DNA from: Circinella umbellata
Lineage: Eukaryota; Mucoromycota; Mucoromycetes; Mucorales; Lichtheimiaceae
DNA: 64,000 bases
NCBI GenBank assembly: GCA_025093555.1
Contig: JAIWNF010000111.1
Coordinates: 1 to 64,000, forward strand
Reading direction: 5' to 3'
A model generated the notes under the pieces. It had not been told where the DNA came from. It ran no database searches and saw only the letters and a program-made list of their open reading frames with translations. This document shows positions 1-11,386 of the stretch, piece by piece. Both the position numbers and the translations under genes were made by a program. Within the stretch, counting starts at the first letter, position 1; each line of letters begins with the position of its first letter.

Positions 1-359
1 ATCCAAAACCTCTTGTATAAATCATAAAATGTTGCATATGGCATCACTTTGTGCATATCCTTTCCTGATTCACCTGATACTATATGGTATAATAATACAA
101 GTCCCTTTTCTATTTCTCGATATGGTCCTGGATATTCAACATTTCCATACAAAACAGTAAGGAAATAAAACACAGGTATAAATCCAAACCTATTAAGTAA
201 TACTTCCTTAATTTCATCAATTGTATTACCCTTCATATCCTTTATAACTGTTCGATGATTAAATCTATGATGGATTTCAGGCCATGGTTTTCCTAGAAAA
301 CCCCATTTAGTACCAACTAAATTTTTAACTTCAGTGTCAAGTTGTTCAGTGTATTGCAT
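1..359 (-). CDS. Transposase N-terminal part (DDE_Tnp_4-like, chromodomain-transposon family), cut by the window edge
   Basis: An open frame of about 119 codons runs from an ATG at 357-359 leftward off the window. It has no stop. Its residues from the segment reading FLTVLYGNVEYPGPYREIEK through YHIVSG to MPYATFYDLYKRF align with the transposase at 9353-10435 (FLTKLY, YPSPYFEIKKG, YHLVSG, LPYASFYKFYKEF), so both belong to one family. In the relative this part precedes the DDE catalytic core. The catalytic residues lie outside the window. Unlike its relative this copy is undamaged as far as it can be read, so it may be younger. The start was chosen as the first in-frame ATG after an A-rich leader. 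Family assignment rests on homology inside the window plus the DDE_Tnp_4-like core of the relative. Confidence 0.7.
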   Translation of the reverse strand, partial: MQYTEQLDTEVKNLVGTKWGFLGKPWPEIHHRFNHRTVIKDMKGNTIDEIKEVLLNRFGFIPVFYFLTVLYGNVEYPGPYREIEKGLVLLYHIVSGESGKDMHKVMPYATFYDLYKRFW

Positions 360-608
360 TGTGTTTTGTTTGTTTGTGTTAATAACATTATGTATTTTAA
401 ATACAGGCTCTTTTTTTTCTCTTGGGAGGCTACCAATATAAATAAAAAAATTCAATTTTTATTTATTTTTAATTTAAATGTAAAAATTTTAGTGGCCACA
501 TGATAGCTAGTAGATCCTATATGGCTAGACCACTAATAGCAGGCCTCCAATCCGGGGGCGAATAAGTATTTTGCTTTTTCTCTCTCTTTTCCTATCTTTA
601 TTTTTAGT
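360..608. other. Non-coding upstream region of the left-edge transposase; short palindrome
   Basis: No coding potential is visible. An imperfect 44-bp inverted repeat lies at 491-534 (AGTGGCCACA at the left, GCTAGACCACT at the right). It is followed by a GC-rich stretch around 541-560. This is probably the end region of the left transposon and/or the beginning of the Fanzor-bearing element; no clear terminal inverted repeat or target duplication could be fixed. Confidence 0.35.
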
Positions 609-686
609 GATAAAACGGTCATTGATAAAAAACAGTCATTGATAAAATGGTCATTGATAAAAAGTAGTCATCGATAAAAATGGCTG
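609..686 (+). repeat. Short tandem repeat, about 18-20 bp unit (GATAAAA..GTCATT)
   Basis: Four to five imperfect direct copies of a unit reading GATAAAA, 2-4 bases, GTCATT follow one another. They sit about 200 bp upstream of the Fanzor start codon. They could be subterminal repeats of a Fanzor-bearing transposon or promoter elements; the sequence does not decide. Confidence 0.6.
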
Positions 687-774
687 TTCTGAAAATGATC
701 TATTTAGCCAATGGTTAAGTATAAAAGGACAGTTTCTGCAAACCTCATAAAATTATTCATCATCTCTTTTTTTT

Positions 775-862
775 TTACATTTTCTTACATTTTCTTACAT
801 TTTCTTACATTTTCTTATATTTTCTTACATTTTCTTATATTTTTTCTTACATTTTCTTTATT
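775..862 (+). repeat. Tandem TTACATTTTC repeat in the Fanzor leader
   Basis: About seven copies of a 10-12-bp unit, TTACATTTTC with T/C and length variants, end about 25 bp before the ATG at 887. This is a pyrimidine-rich leader; the reading frame that crosses it is simply a translation of the repeat and not a gene. Confidence 0.75.
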
Positions 863-886
863 GCTACTTGTTTTTATTCTCCAGCT

Positions 887-1263
887 ATGGAGCCTATGGA
901 TATTGATAGTGCTAACAGCGTAGGTGATGATGACATTGAGGATGCCATGTCAATCGATTCTATAAATTCATTTAATTCAAATGGGTCCGGGTTTTCATTT
1001 CTAAGTAATCGATCTGATGCTGATATTATTGAAGACCAAGAAGTGGTATTCCCTATAACACAGGGTCCAAATCCAAGACCAGAAACATTGGCAGAACGTA
1101 AGTATTTGAATAATGTAGTACTTTATGTTATACACACACGCATATCAATATAACAATATTAGATGTATTTACTTATTTTTATTATGTGTTTTATCAGGAC
1201 GAAAACGAGCTAGAGCATATTTGAGAGAAATTTTCCCTGATAATCACAGAGCAGCAAGAAGAG
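887..1263 (+). pseudogene. Probable 5' exons of the Fanzor gene (acidic N-terminal region)
   Basis: The ATG at 887 opens an acidic, Ser/Asp/Asn-rich exon ending at 1097 (donor GTAAGT). A second exon begins at 1198 after a YAG acceptor and reads RRKRARAYLREIFPDNHRAA, ending near 1263 at a GTAATA donor. The splice phases agree. The next matching exon is at 3621, beyond an inserted Merlin element (1307-3609), so the insertion lies in what would be an intron. That these exons belong to the same gene as the nuclease core is inferred from strand, order and the intron-like joint; an independent small gene is the alternative. The low-complexity N-terminus is consistent with the disordered extension many eukaryotic Fanzor proteins carry. 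Confidence 0.5.
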
Positions 1264-1306
1264 GTAATAGAGTTGTTACACATAAATGTAAACGGTTATC
1301 GTACAT

Positions 1307-3609
1307 TATAAGAACCAATCCATTTTACGGTAACCACGTGACCGACGGACATTAAATTTGACATAGTAATAGTAGTGCTTCCTGTCTATCTAATGGTGTT
1401 TATTATGTGGTTTAGCATGCAGTGAATCACACAAATGAAGCATTTAAAGTTAAGGACCTCACATTTTCAAAGTTTTGAATTTTTTTGAAAAAAAAGGATA
1501 ATCACTAAAAACATATTAAACTACAAGATAATCTATAGATATACTATACTACTATATACAATATAAGCATGATTTTATAAAAGTATTAAGCAATTTATTT
1601 TGATGATATAAAGATAGGGATAAGATAAAATAATAAGAAATATAAAGATAAGAGAAGACTTAATATATATATAGCATATAATCTTAATAAAAGCTCCATT
1701 TAATTTGTTCGGCGACACTGAGCCGGAGGTGGAGTAAACTCACTATAAATAAAGTAAATTTAGTATTTAATAAAGGAGCTCAAATAGAAAGATGCTTAGT
1801 TATTACCTATGATTATCAGATTCTGATTCTATAGAAGAATCAGAATCAGAACTATATGTATCAGGAAGATCAACAAACTCTATAAGCTGATTATCCTCTT
1901 GATATTCATACTGTGAGTAATCACCTGGAACCCTTGTTGGCAAATTATTAATAATAGCTTCTGTATAATGATTATTATTATGAGTAGAGAATTCGGTACT
2001 AGCAAGTCCTTGTAAAAGGCTAGTCCAATGATTAGAATGTTTACAGCGCCAGAGAAATTCTAATAGTTTCCAAGGGCAGTTAGAAACAGTTCGATGTCGG
2101 TGAGGAACAGCATGCTTAACTACAGTCCACATTCCTATAATATAAGCTATATTAGTATATATGATATTCTTAAAAGTAGAAAGATATTATTAATGCTATT
2201 AAATAAATATTACCTTCAATCATATTAGTATTAAATAGTTCATTACCATTGGTATGACCTATACTATTATTTGTAGTAGCAAACCCTGTGGAATAATTAA
2301 CTGCAATATGGTCAAACCCAAGATTTCGTAATCGCATATAAGGGCCATGACAATCAGAAGTAACCCGAGTACCAGGAACAATATACTGTTGAATCAATGG
2401 GATAAGGGTATCTGCCTTTCGATCAGGAACAATTGACAGGAAAACCTTTCCAGCACGTCTATTAGCCTTTTTTTCAACCATTCTGAAAACCCATACACCT
2501 TCTACCCTTTGGCCTCAATTATGTTTACGTTTTCTAAATTTACTTTCATCAATTTGGACTTCTATAATATCTGGGCCACCTAAAATTACTATAGTTTGAG
2601 TATTACTAGAAAAGTATATTAAATAAAGATATTACTCTTACCTAATGTAATGTCCTCATCCAAAATATCATCATTCATCACTTGATATATGTCAAAAATA
2701 ATTTGAGATACCATGCGACGATCTAATCGATTTCCAATAGATAGAGCATATAAAGAGTTTCTTGCAACAAAACCATGTAAAACCCATAGAATAGCCTCCA
2801 AATTAGCCTTACGATTAAAGAAGTAGCTACCAGTAGTTACTGCCTTAGAACTCCTTTTACAACGGCAACTATATACACAACGCCACTTAGGATATTTCCA
2901 ACTAGGAGGCCAGGTCCAAATCATACGACTTCCATAGTCACAAAAAACTTCTTCATTAAGGATACCATTTGTCTTTAGAAAACTAAATTTTTAAAAAAAA
3001 TAATAATAATTAATATATTAAAAAAGATATATTTTGATATTTGGATACTTACTTAATTGCTTTAGTAGGAGTATCAATAAGCTTACCAAATTCACGGTAA
3101 GGAGGGAGTGAGGGTTGACTAGACATAGTAAAATAGAAAGAGTAAGACAAAGTAGATAGACAAAGTAATAAAAAAAGTAAGAAAAATGATGCTCTTTTAT
3201 AGTTTTTATAAAAACTTTTTTTCTCACACCCATAATTTTATGGGTAACTTTCTATTTATTTTTCCCACACCCATAAATTTATAGGTCACCTTTTGTTTAT
3301 TTTCCCATAAGTATATCTTAATATAGTAGTAATATATAAGTATTTATTCTCCTGATACCACTACCTTTTTAGTATTGCTATATGCTATATACTATATATA
3401 ATATTTTCTTTTTTTTCTAATTTTTTTTTATATTTTTTAAACTATTAATATTTCTATATACCTATTTTCAAAATGCGATTACTCATTGATGAAACATCAG
3501 AAAGCTTTGCTTTTTACTGCATTACAAAGACCGCCTGTGATTCTATATATAGTAATTGTAACACAGATTTCTAATTATGGGAACCCTATGAAACGGATTG
3601 GTTCTTATA
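1307..3609. mobile_element. Merlin (IS1016/IS1595-like) DNA transposon inserted in the Fanzor gene
   Basis: The 2303-bp element is bounded by inverted repeats reading TATAAGAACCAATCC at 1307-1321 and the reverse complement at 3595-3609. It encodes an ISXO2-like transposase on the minus strand. Merlin elements normally make 8-9-bp target duplications; none is recognisable here, so the flanks have decayed or the true ends differ by a few bases. It separates Fanzor exon 2 from the exon starting at 3621. Apart from the transposase gene it holds only AT-rich leader and trailer sequence. Confidence 0.75.
1803..3126 (-). pseudogene. Merlin transposase (ISXO2-like DDE), four exons, one nonsense codon
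   Basis: The start ATG is at 3124-3126. Exon 1 (MSSQPSLPPYREFGK) ends at a GTAAGT donor, and further exons resume near 2965, 2590 and 2130, all with in-phase joints. The N-terminal part has Cys residues in CRCKRS context, as in the zinc-binding region of ISXO2 transposases. The catalytic triad is visible: D in VQIDESKF (about 2555), D in TSDCHGPY (about 2350), and E in NMIEG joined by splicing to MWTVVKH. The motif SKFRKRKHN-x-G carries an in-frame TGA at 2515-2517 where the family usually has Arg, fitting a CGA-to-TGA change. The rest is open, so this is a lightly damaged copy. It would excise and insert its own element; activity is unlikely with the stop. Confidence 0.8.
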
Positions 3610-3620
3610 TTGCTCATTAG

Positions 3621-6600
3621 CCATGTAAACTCCAAACCATTCTAGAAAATCCTTATTTGGCAGGTGCAAGGCAGCCACCACCTGGTACGCCGGATATGTT
3701 AGTAATTATATATGCATTTTTTTTTGTTGTAGTTAAAACTTCACATGTAAATATAGAATGAAAAGTATTTACTGAATTGTGGTTTTTTTTATAGAATTTC
3801 ATACGTCGACTTGCAGAAGAATATACTATTCTTTGATGGAATGCAATGAACCTTGTAACGTTACATGTGTTACGATCTGTTGAAGATCCAGCCAATGTCA
3901 CTCGTCCTGTATTAACAGATAAAAACTTTTGGGAAAATGCTTTTCATTTGGTGATGATACCACCTGGCGAAGCTCTTGCTTGAGTAAGTTTTGTTTATAG
4001 AGTTATGTATTGGCTGTCCACATGCCTAACATAAATAACTTATTAACCATATATATATATACATATATTGTTTAGCCAACACCTTACCCTGAACTTGATA
4101 ATACATTTACAAATCACTTGAATTCTGCTCGTGTACAAAATAATGGTCAGGGTAAGCTTTACGTTTGTTTTTATGAATCACCAAATAGTGCATGATTATG
4201 TACTGTAATAGGCTCTAATTAAATACTATTAGCTTATTACGCAGTACTTTGCATGGGATCCTGGTTTACATGCCTAAGTTAGAAGAAATTTTGCCAGAAA
4301 AGTGACAACAAGTATGTATTATTGAATTATATCATTGTCCTTGATATTCTATATTTTATTTTGTTACCTATACAAGAGTCTAATTTTTGTCATTTATTAC
4401 CATTTATAATAGATACCCGTAATCACTTGCTTATGAATATTCCTAGCTTTTTGAAAAGAGTATGGTTATCTTACATTAATGGATTAGTTACCGAGCTTAA
4501 TATAAACTTATGACAATCACCTAATACTTTGGGTAACATATTAAATTATGCTTTGCTATTATAATTTATGTTTACTGTTAACATTGTTAAAATTAATAAT
4601 AATAACTTTCTTTTTTTTTAATCTAACAGCAAATAAAATTTACAAGCAACTCGTGGACCGATCTGATCATCTCCCGAATAATATTATTTCTATGTTTCCC
4701 GCTGCCATCTAAAACAGAGTAAATAATTATTATGCGTAAGTGTCACTTTTTTTTATTACAGTACCTGATACTTCTTACTGTATAATACTACGTATTTAAC
4801 GAACTTATTTTCTTTTCTTTTGCTTTACATCATGCAGAGAACATCATCAAGCTTTTCAAACAGCATTTGCTGATGAAAATGCCCAAAGTATCATTGAAAG
4901 GCCAAGTAGCATACAATAAGTAAACATTTCTCAACGATTGCCTACTTATGTAGTATATTTACTGAACCAAATAGAAAAGAATGGTGTAAGACGATGGACT
5001 GTACTTCCTGTTGCAAAGCATCAAGTGGCTTACATGCCAATCGATCAACAGTCACTATATCATATCTTAAAAATTTATTCAATTCAGTACCCTAACGCCC
5101 ACATGCCTCCTCATATCATGGTAAGCATTTTCTATTGTATTATTAATATCCAATGTATATTTTAAACAGAGTATCTTCTAATATAAACGTTGGATACATG
5201 CTATTAGTCACCTAACCCACCAAGAGGAAGACGACAACATCGACTAATCACAATTGCTGCCTTTCGAGCACTTTCTTCTGTTCAAATGGAACAAATATGG
5301 GAGGATATATTTAATTTGAATCACGTTATACCTCGCCGCTGTACATATTGGGAAACTGATGGCAAGTATTCTTTATTTGAAATAAGATCTTTTTCAATGA
5401 TTTTCTTCAAGGCATAGCAAAAACTGACGAATAGCACGAGTGTCCTTTTAATTTATAGAAGCCGGTATGATTTCATTTCAACATCGTGAACAGTATTTGT
5501 TCAACAATTATATTGAAACTGATGGTGTTGGGGTGTCACTGACGTTCAGAAGACTAATCGCAACTATCCGTGGTAGTAAATATACTATTTATTACAACTT
5601 TATTTTGATGTTGTACCAAAATGTTTATATCCCATTATTTTTTTTAACTTTAATTGTATATAATTTTAGAGCGATTGCCACAGTCCTCTAGAGAAGTTGC
5701 ACGATATCCTCGTAATCAAGACTTGACAGCATGGCGACATGGGATGTATCATCTCTATAAAAATCCTCAGGGATTAACTCAACAACGCACCGCTGACTTT
5801 CGCTTAGTATATATTGATCCAGGTACAGTAATCAACGTACCTATTGTTACATTGCTATAACTGTGCTTTACCAAAGAGCAAATGTGTACTTACTGTTATT
5901 TAAAAAATTATTTATATTAGTAAAACAAATAGGCATTCGTTCTTTGGTCACTGCTGTGGATACACTGGATGCATTGGAAACAGATCAATAATGTGAATAG
6001 CACACTATAAAATTACATAACAGATAATATCAGTATGTTTTTTTTCTTTTAATATGTAGTAATATTAACTAAGATAATAATTTATTATAATTGGCATACA
6101 TTAAGTATATTATAACTATTTACCTAAATAATAGAGTCCAATCTTTGTTCAAGTGGTCCCAATACAGAGAGATTCCAAACGGATGTCAATACGTCGCTGA
6201 AGAAGCATTATGTGGTCGAGAAGCTACCGACTTACATCTGCTTTACCATATGATGGGATTTGTTCCAGCAACAGTGACTACATCTGGAAATTTTATTCAA
6301 TACATTCGTACGATAGGTGAATTTCATACAGAGTGAGTAGTTTTTTTTTTTTTAAAAAAAAGTCTATATTGCACGCAACACTTCATAATAGCTAACATTC
6401 TTTACTATAGAATATATGAAAACTTTAATTTTCCTTACCGCCATCGTGAAATGCATATGCGATATTTTGGAGCATATCGTAGTGCCTTGGAAATGTTAGC
6501 CAACTTGCTAATTGGTGTGGATGAACAAAACGATGTATGTATATCCACTTGTGTTATTAAATTCATTAGTATGAAATTGCTAATTTTTTTTGTGTAATAA

Positions 6601-7706
6601 TTTTTTATTTACAGCCACAACTTCTGCCTCAACTCCCTACCTTTTTCAGACATTCAAAAAAAGAACATAAAAATCATCGATGAGCAGTTCGTCGAGAACG
6701 ACGACGACAACCTGGATATATGCCACCCTTGCCAACCATTGTTGCTTATGGTGACGGTAGGCTTAGACCAAGTATGAGGGGTTATGAACCTACTCCAGTG
6801 GAAGTACGTGACCATTTATATACATTAAAGCATCATATCATACAAATTCAGGATTTTATTTATTTTTCAACCTCTTTTTCTTTATTATTATATAGACATT
6901 TCGTGCAGTGTTGGCATGTCGGACTTTAGTTATATTAACTAACGAGCCTTACACAAGTATAATGTGTTTTATATGTCATAGTCGTACAGTATCTTTGGTT
7001 CATCAAAGTCGGGGTGATCCAGATAGAGATATGTGGATATGTACAAATCATCGGTAAGATAAATCATATTAATTGTTTTTCTTTTTATTCAAGTGAGAAA
7101 CTAACTCTATTTCTTCTTAAAATGTAGAAAACAAAAAGTAAGAAGAACTACTGGAAATAACAGAAAGGGAAGAAAGATACTTTGGTGCTGTGATGAAGAA
7201 AATAATCCATTAACACGTACATCACAATGTCCTGATCGCGTGTGTGCTGGTTTGTATCGTTTCCAACTTGATGATTTTTGAAAAAAAAATTACGCTACTA
7301 GTGAATATTTTAAAAACTAAATTATCATATTTTCTCTTCTCTTTTTAAAATAATATGTAATAATAATATTGTATATATAGCTGGTTATAGGCGTAATGTA
7401 TATCCATATCGATGGTGTTGACATTGTAAACGAGGAATTGACAAGAATAGTGAAAATGTATTAGGTCGTGTAATAGATAGGGATCTTAATGCTGCAAATA
7501 ATATTGGACGAGTATTTACAGCTTATATTAATAGCAATGGTGATCCTAACTTAAGACCATTATACCTTTGACGTCCTGCTAATCAAAACCAACATATTGA
7601 TGTACAAATGCAAGAAGAAGAACTTGTTCAAGAAGAAATTGCGAGTGAAGAAGAAGATATACTGGAAGGATTACATGAAGGACAAGGAGCACAAGGTGGT
7701 GAATAG
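3621..7706 (+). pseudogene. Fanzor (eukaryotic TnpB-like RNA-guided nuclease), intron-rich and degenerate
   Basis: About 13-14 short exons with GT..AG introns read as one protein. Landmarks: an exon ending QPPPGTPDM (3621-3710); FIRRLAEEYTIL (3796 on); an exon ending IETDGVGVSLTFRRLI (5463-5570), a conserved Fanzor-type block; VYIDPG at about 5807-5822, the RuvC-I Asp, continuing after an intron as IRSLVTAVD; IVAYGDGRLRPSMRGYEPTP (about 6735-6795); TNEPYTS (about 6935), the RuvC-II Glu; a zinc ribbon formed by CFICH and a later C-x2-C; and DRDLNAANNIGR (about 7475), the RuvC-III Asp. The stop is TAG 7704-7706 after an acidic tail. Fanzor proteins cut DNA guided by an omega-RNA. In-frame TGA at 3834, 3981, 4303, 4511, 6681, 7419 and 7569, TAA at 4710 and 4917, and one unclear joint near 4235 make it a pseudogene, although all three RuvC acidic residues remain. 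Confidence 0.85.
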
Positions 7707-7940
7707 TGGCTATAGAATAAAACTAAAGCTGCCAGTAAAGATGTGCTGGCATTCATGTATTAAATAACTGGGGGAAGTAAGTACTTGTTTCTTTTGTTTC
7801 TGGTTAACATGAAAAAAATTCATGCTGTGCACTGACTTCAGTTTTTTTTTTATGTGAATTATATTTTTTTTATGACGTAATTTTTTCTGATAAATAAAGA
7901 ACCCCAATAATAATATACCAATCACAGTGATATACCAATA
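7707..7940 (+). other. 3' flank of Fanzor; place to look for an omega-RNA
   Basis: TnpB and Fanzor loci usually encode their guide RNA at or past the 3' end of the nuclease gene. This stretch has small inverted repeats (for example TTCATG with CATGAA near 7809-7825) and long T runs at 7841-7870, but no structure distinctive enough to call an RNA. No transposon end could be fixed here. Confidence 0.25.
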
Positions 7941-8924
7941 GTAATAATAATATAAAACATATCATATATCAATATACTGAAACTAAAACAACAAGTGAAC
8001 CCATCATCGTAGGATAGGAAAATTATATACCAAAGAGTATAAATATAGACTTAAAATTAAATAATATAAAATTATCTTTTTATCTTGATACTTTATTCAT
8101 ATAATAAAAGACCTAATCGATTCTCACAAGACTTATATTTTGTTATCCATTTCTATCTCTATTTATTTTACCTTACCTTATTTTATCCATATTTTCCATC
8201 TATACGACATGTATATCATTGTTATTTTATACTTGGTATTATTTTATTCTTTAACTTATTTGTATTTAATGATAATTATTGTATTATCATTAATTTTCTT
8301 ATCGTGTTAATCCCTATCCATATTTTTATTTTTATTATCCTCTTTTATTAGCATGATTTTTATGCACGACGCTAATTCATTGTATTGAACCCTTTTTATC
8401 TTGTTGCCCCATTTGCTCTCCCTTATCATACCCGTTCTTATAACTTCTGTCTTCTTATCCAATATTTTTTTTCTTACCATATGTTATGTTTATCCTGTTG
8501 TCACACTTTTAATGATATAATTCTATTATATGGAATATTTCCATTACTCTTATATATGATTATCTATTGAAATATAGATCATATATTCACTAGTTAGAAA
8601 CAACTATTTTCCCTCTTGGAATTTGAGTATAAATAGCAATTAGAAAATTGTTAATAAAAGATTATCTTATTCTAGTTATTTGATCGTTTGAAATTGTATT
8701 AACACTGGATTTGCATTATTGATTTTGGGATAATCTTAGTAAAATCATCATTGGAGCATATTTTATTTATTTCTTTTATTATTGTTTTATTTATTTTTAC
8801 CTTTACTGTTTACTATACACAACCCTTAACTTCTCTGAACCCGTTTATGTATTTATTTATTTTTTCACTTTTCTCTATTTTCTATTCTTTATTTTTTTTT
8901 ATTTCTATTTTATTCTTACCTTTT
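7941..8924. other. AT-rich stretch without a recognised gene
   Basis: Only short open frames dominated by Phe, Tyr and Leu occur, as expected from T-rich DNA. No splice-consistent coding chain, repeat or transposon end was recognised. Confidence 0.6.
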
Positions 8925-9117
8925 TGACAATTATTCACATAACACTAAGCACCACACGTGTCAGTTTATCACGTATCGCGCACGGCAAATCACTTTGAGT
9001 TTACAGAGAATGTTGCATAATTGTTTAATTGTGATATGGTGATGCTGGTAAAGGTATACAATTTCAAATCCACTTTAGGTTGTTGGTGCTAATTTGTGGG
9101 CTGCTGATTGAACTTGA
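8925..9117 (-). pseudogene. LINE copy A: decayed ORF1 fragment beyond the transposon insertion
   Basis: On the minus strand this aligns, with many mismatches, to the RRM-like part of ORF1 of the other LINE copies (for example 41990-42170): the segments for FKFVYL, HHRM, IKQL and the following positions are still traceable. Its high-coordinate edge falls at the codons for RQVQAAARKL, exactly where the ORF1 piece at 11973-13064 stops, and both edges carry TTGA. It is therefore the continuation of LINE A on the other side of the 2.85-kb transposon. No further LINE sequence is recognisable to the left. Confidence 0.7.
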
Positions 9118-9352
9118 GGATTCAATCCTAAATAATTAAATATAACATATTTAATTAGATAAATATAAATAAAGAATGAATATACTTTTTATAAATACTA
9201 TAAATATTATAATAATCTATAAACTTTTTTACTATGGTGATAATTAAAAAAAACAATTAATTTATCATCTATTAGTAATTAGTTTTTTGTTTTACTTTTT
9301 TAAAAAAAAATCAAGATTGAATTTTTCTTATTATATAAAATATGCTTCTAAT

Positions 9353-10435
9353 ATGGTCTTTGAAGAGTATCATTCTTCTTTAAATAAAAATGATATAAAA
9401 AAATATAGAGAATTATTACAAGATGAAATTGATAAATTAATTTTAAATGAATAGCAGTTTGTAAATGAAAATTGGAAAAAAAAGCAAAATAATTATGAAC
9501 ATCGTACGAAATTAAAATATATAAAAGAAATAGATAATATTAAGAAAGAATTAGTAAATAAATTAGGATATACTTCAGTTTTCTTTTTAACAAAATTATA
9601 TACAAATAAAGATTATCCTTCTCCATATTTTGAAATAAAAAAAGGGTTATATTTAATTTATCATTTAGTTTCAGGTATAACAAGTAAAAATATGAAAAGA
9701 AACTTACCCTATGCATCATTTTATAAATTTTATAAAGAGTTTTGCATTACAAATTATGAACATTTAGATAAATGTGTTAATTTATGCTTAAAAGATATGT
9801 TTTCAAATATTAAAATAAGAATTTACTCTGCACTAATAAAAAATTCTAAAATTTTTAAAAATATTACTTCAATACTTGATGGACATGACAGTACTATAGA
9901 ATATGATAAACCTGATATATCACAACAAAAAAGATGGTCTTATAAGTTAAAAACAGCAGGATTAAGAGCACAGATTTTAATAATTTTATAATTTCTGTTT
10001 CAGAAAGTAAATTATGTGGTATAAATAGTAATAGTGGTATGTTTCTTAATATGAAAATTTATAATAAAATAGATAAAAGAAATGTTATAGCAGTTGATGG
10101 AGGTTATACTTTATTTATTAATCAATTTGAAAATTTTTGTAAAGATAAAAACATAAAATTAAATGATAATAATTTTTTTATCCTATTAGAAAAGAACCCA
10201 ATGAAGATTTAAATACTGAAGAAAAGGATTTTGATGACGTTTTTGGTAGTTTCAGATCTGCTATAGAAAATGTATTTGGAGAATTAGGTAATACTTTTAA
10301 AAGACTTTTTAATAATAATTCAACTTTAAAACTGATGATTATAAATATACAAATATACAATTAAAAGTAGCTTTTTTTATTAAAAAATATAAAATTGTTT
10401 ACAGTAACATTTAATATTATAACCCAAGATCATCA
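9353..10435 (+). pseudogene. Transposase, DDE catalytic part (DDE_Tnp_4-like)
   Basis: From an ATG at 9353 the frame reads to an in-frame TAG at 9452-9454, then on through FLTKLY, PSPYFEIKKGLYLIYHLVSG and LPYASFYKFYKEF. The catalytic core follows: ILDGHDSTIEYDKPD (first Asp, about 9890), NVIAVDGGYTLFIN (second Asp, about 10090) and FGSFRSAIENVFGELGNTFK (Glu, about 10270). The GSFRSAIENxFG signature is typical of DDE_Tnp_4-like transposases. Frameshifts occur near 9985, 10180 and 10320. The coding frame continues across the Harbinger insertion into the chromodomain part at 11390. The same family is at 1-359. Its job would be cut-and-paste movement of the host element. Confidence 0.75.
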
Positions 10436-10438
10436 TAA

Positions 10439-11386
10439 GAACATTTGCAATGGTGCTTGTAAAAAAAGCTTGTAACGCCGTTTACCAGCTTTTTTACAAA
10501 TTTATGCTCGCAGCGGTCCTTGTAAAAAAGCTTGCAAAATGCAAAGCTTGTAAAATTTTTAAGAAAGCTTGTAAAATTACAAGGAGCGTTTGAGTGCTTG
10601 TAAAAAAAATTATCGCTTTCCACTTTTAATAAAAATGAACAATAACAGCATTACTGCTAACACCACTTCTACTTTGGCTCCTAACAATGAACCAACCACC
10701 CCCATTACTGTCACCGATAAAAGGGAAATTGCTGCATATACTTTTTGCAAAGTAGTGAATCCGAGTTTGTGAGCAGCATCATGCTTTTGTTGAAGCCAGC
10801 GATAATTTTCCTTTAGCTTATTTGAGATCATTAAAAAGAGCTTTTTTTCCATACGAAAGTGACGTCAAAAAGCCTTATCATCAAAAGTACTATTTTCCTC
10901 ATCAAAATAGTCATCCTCCAGATGCTTTACAAAGATTTCTTGTTAAAAACCTGTATATTTTCGTCCAGGTACAGATCCACCACTGCCATTACACTTACCG
11001 GCTTTGTAAGCTTCTCGAGCTCTGATTTGCTTTGATATATATAAAAAAGAATGGCCAGATCTTTCTTCTTCATCGCGATCTCTTTGAATTTCATTGTCAA
11101 GTAATACAACTTGTTGAACGATTTGATTAAAGGCGTTTATGGTAGTGGGATCCATTTAAAATTGATTGAAGAGAGTTTAAAAAGAAAAAACTCAACCTAA
11201 AATAATACTCAACCCTGTGCTTTTTTTTTTCACTTTCTTTCGCTGAGGTATGACTTTCACGTTACACGTCCAAGTTTACAAGGTAATTTTACAAGGACCA
11301 TTGTGAGTATTTGCCTTGTAGTGTTACAAAAATTTTACAAGTCTCAATTTACAAGCTTTTTTTTACAAGGACCACTGCGAGTGCTC
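10439..11386 (-). mobile_element. PIF/Harbinger DNA transposon derivative (948 bp), TAA target duplication
   Basis: The termini are inverted repeats: GAACATTTGCAATGGTGCTT at the left against GAGCACTCGCAGTGGTCCTT read inward from the right, followed by shared runs containing GCTTGTAA. Direct TAA copies flank it at 10436-10438 and 11387-11389, the TWA duplication usual for PIF/Harbinger. Removing the element plus one TAA restores one continuous reading frame in the surrounding transposase. The interior retains only the N-terminal half of a Harbinger transposase, so the element is an internally deleted derivative. Confidence 0.85.
10610..11155 (-). pseudogene. Harbinger transposase, N-terminal remnant
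   Basis: It begins MDPTTINAFNQIVQQVVLL at 11155 and later reads DDYFDEENSTFDDKAF, then FRMEKKLFLMI and DAAHKLGFTTLQKVYAAIS, matching the N-terminal Harbinger block (FRM-x-x-LF, then a Gly-Phe-Thr-x-Leu-Gln-Lys motif). A TGA at 10865-10867 stands where Arg is expected in the F-R-R-x-F-R-M block, and there is a frame change near 10940. The DDE core is absent, so it cannot act alone. Confidence 0.75.

Noticed and set aside
711..923. Phe/Leu-rich frame as a membrane protein
   Set aside because: It is a reading of the TTACATTTTC repeat and overlaps the Fanzor first exon in another frame.
3621..7706. TGA read as a sense codon (alternative genetic code), given many in-frame TGA at Arg-like positions
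   Set aside because: LINE E ORF2, the small spliced genes and many other frames end normally, TAA and TAG stops occur as well, and sister LINE copies show ordinary C-to-T nonsense mutations. Decay explains it better.
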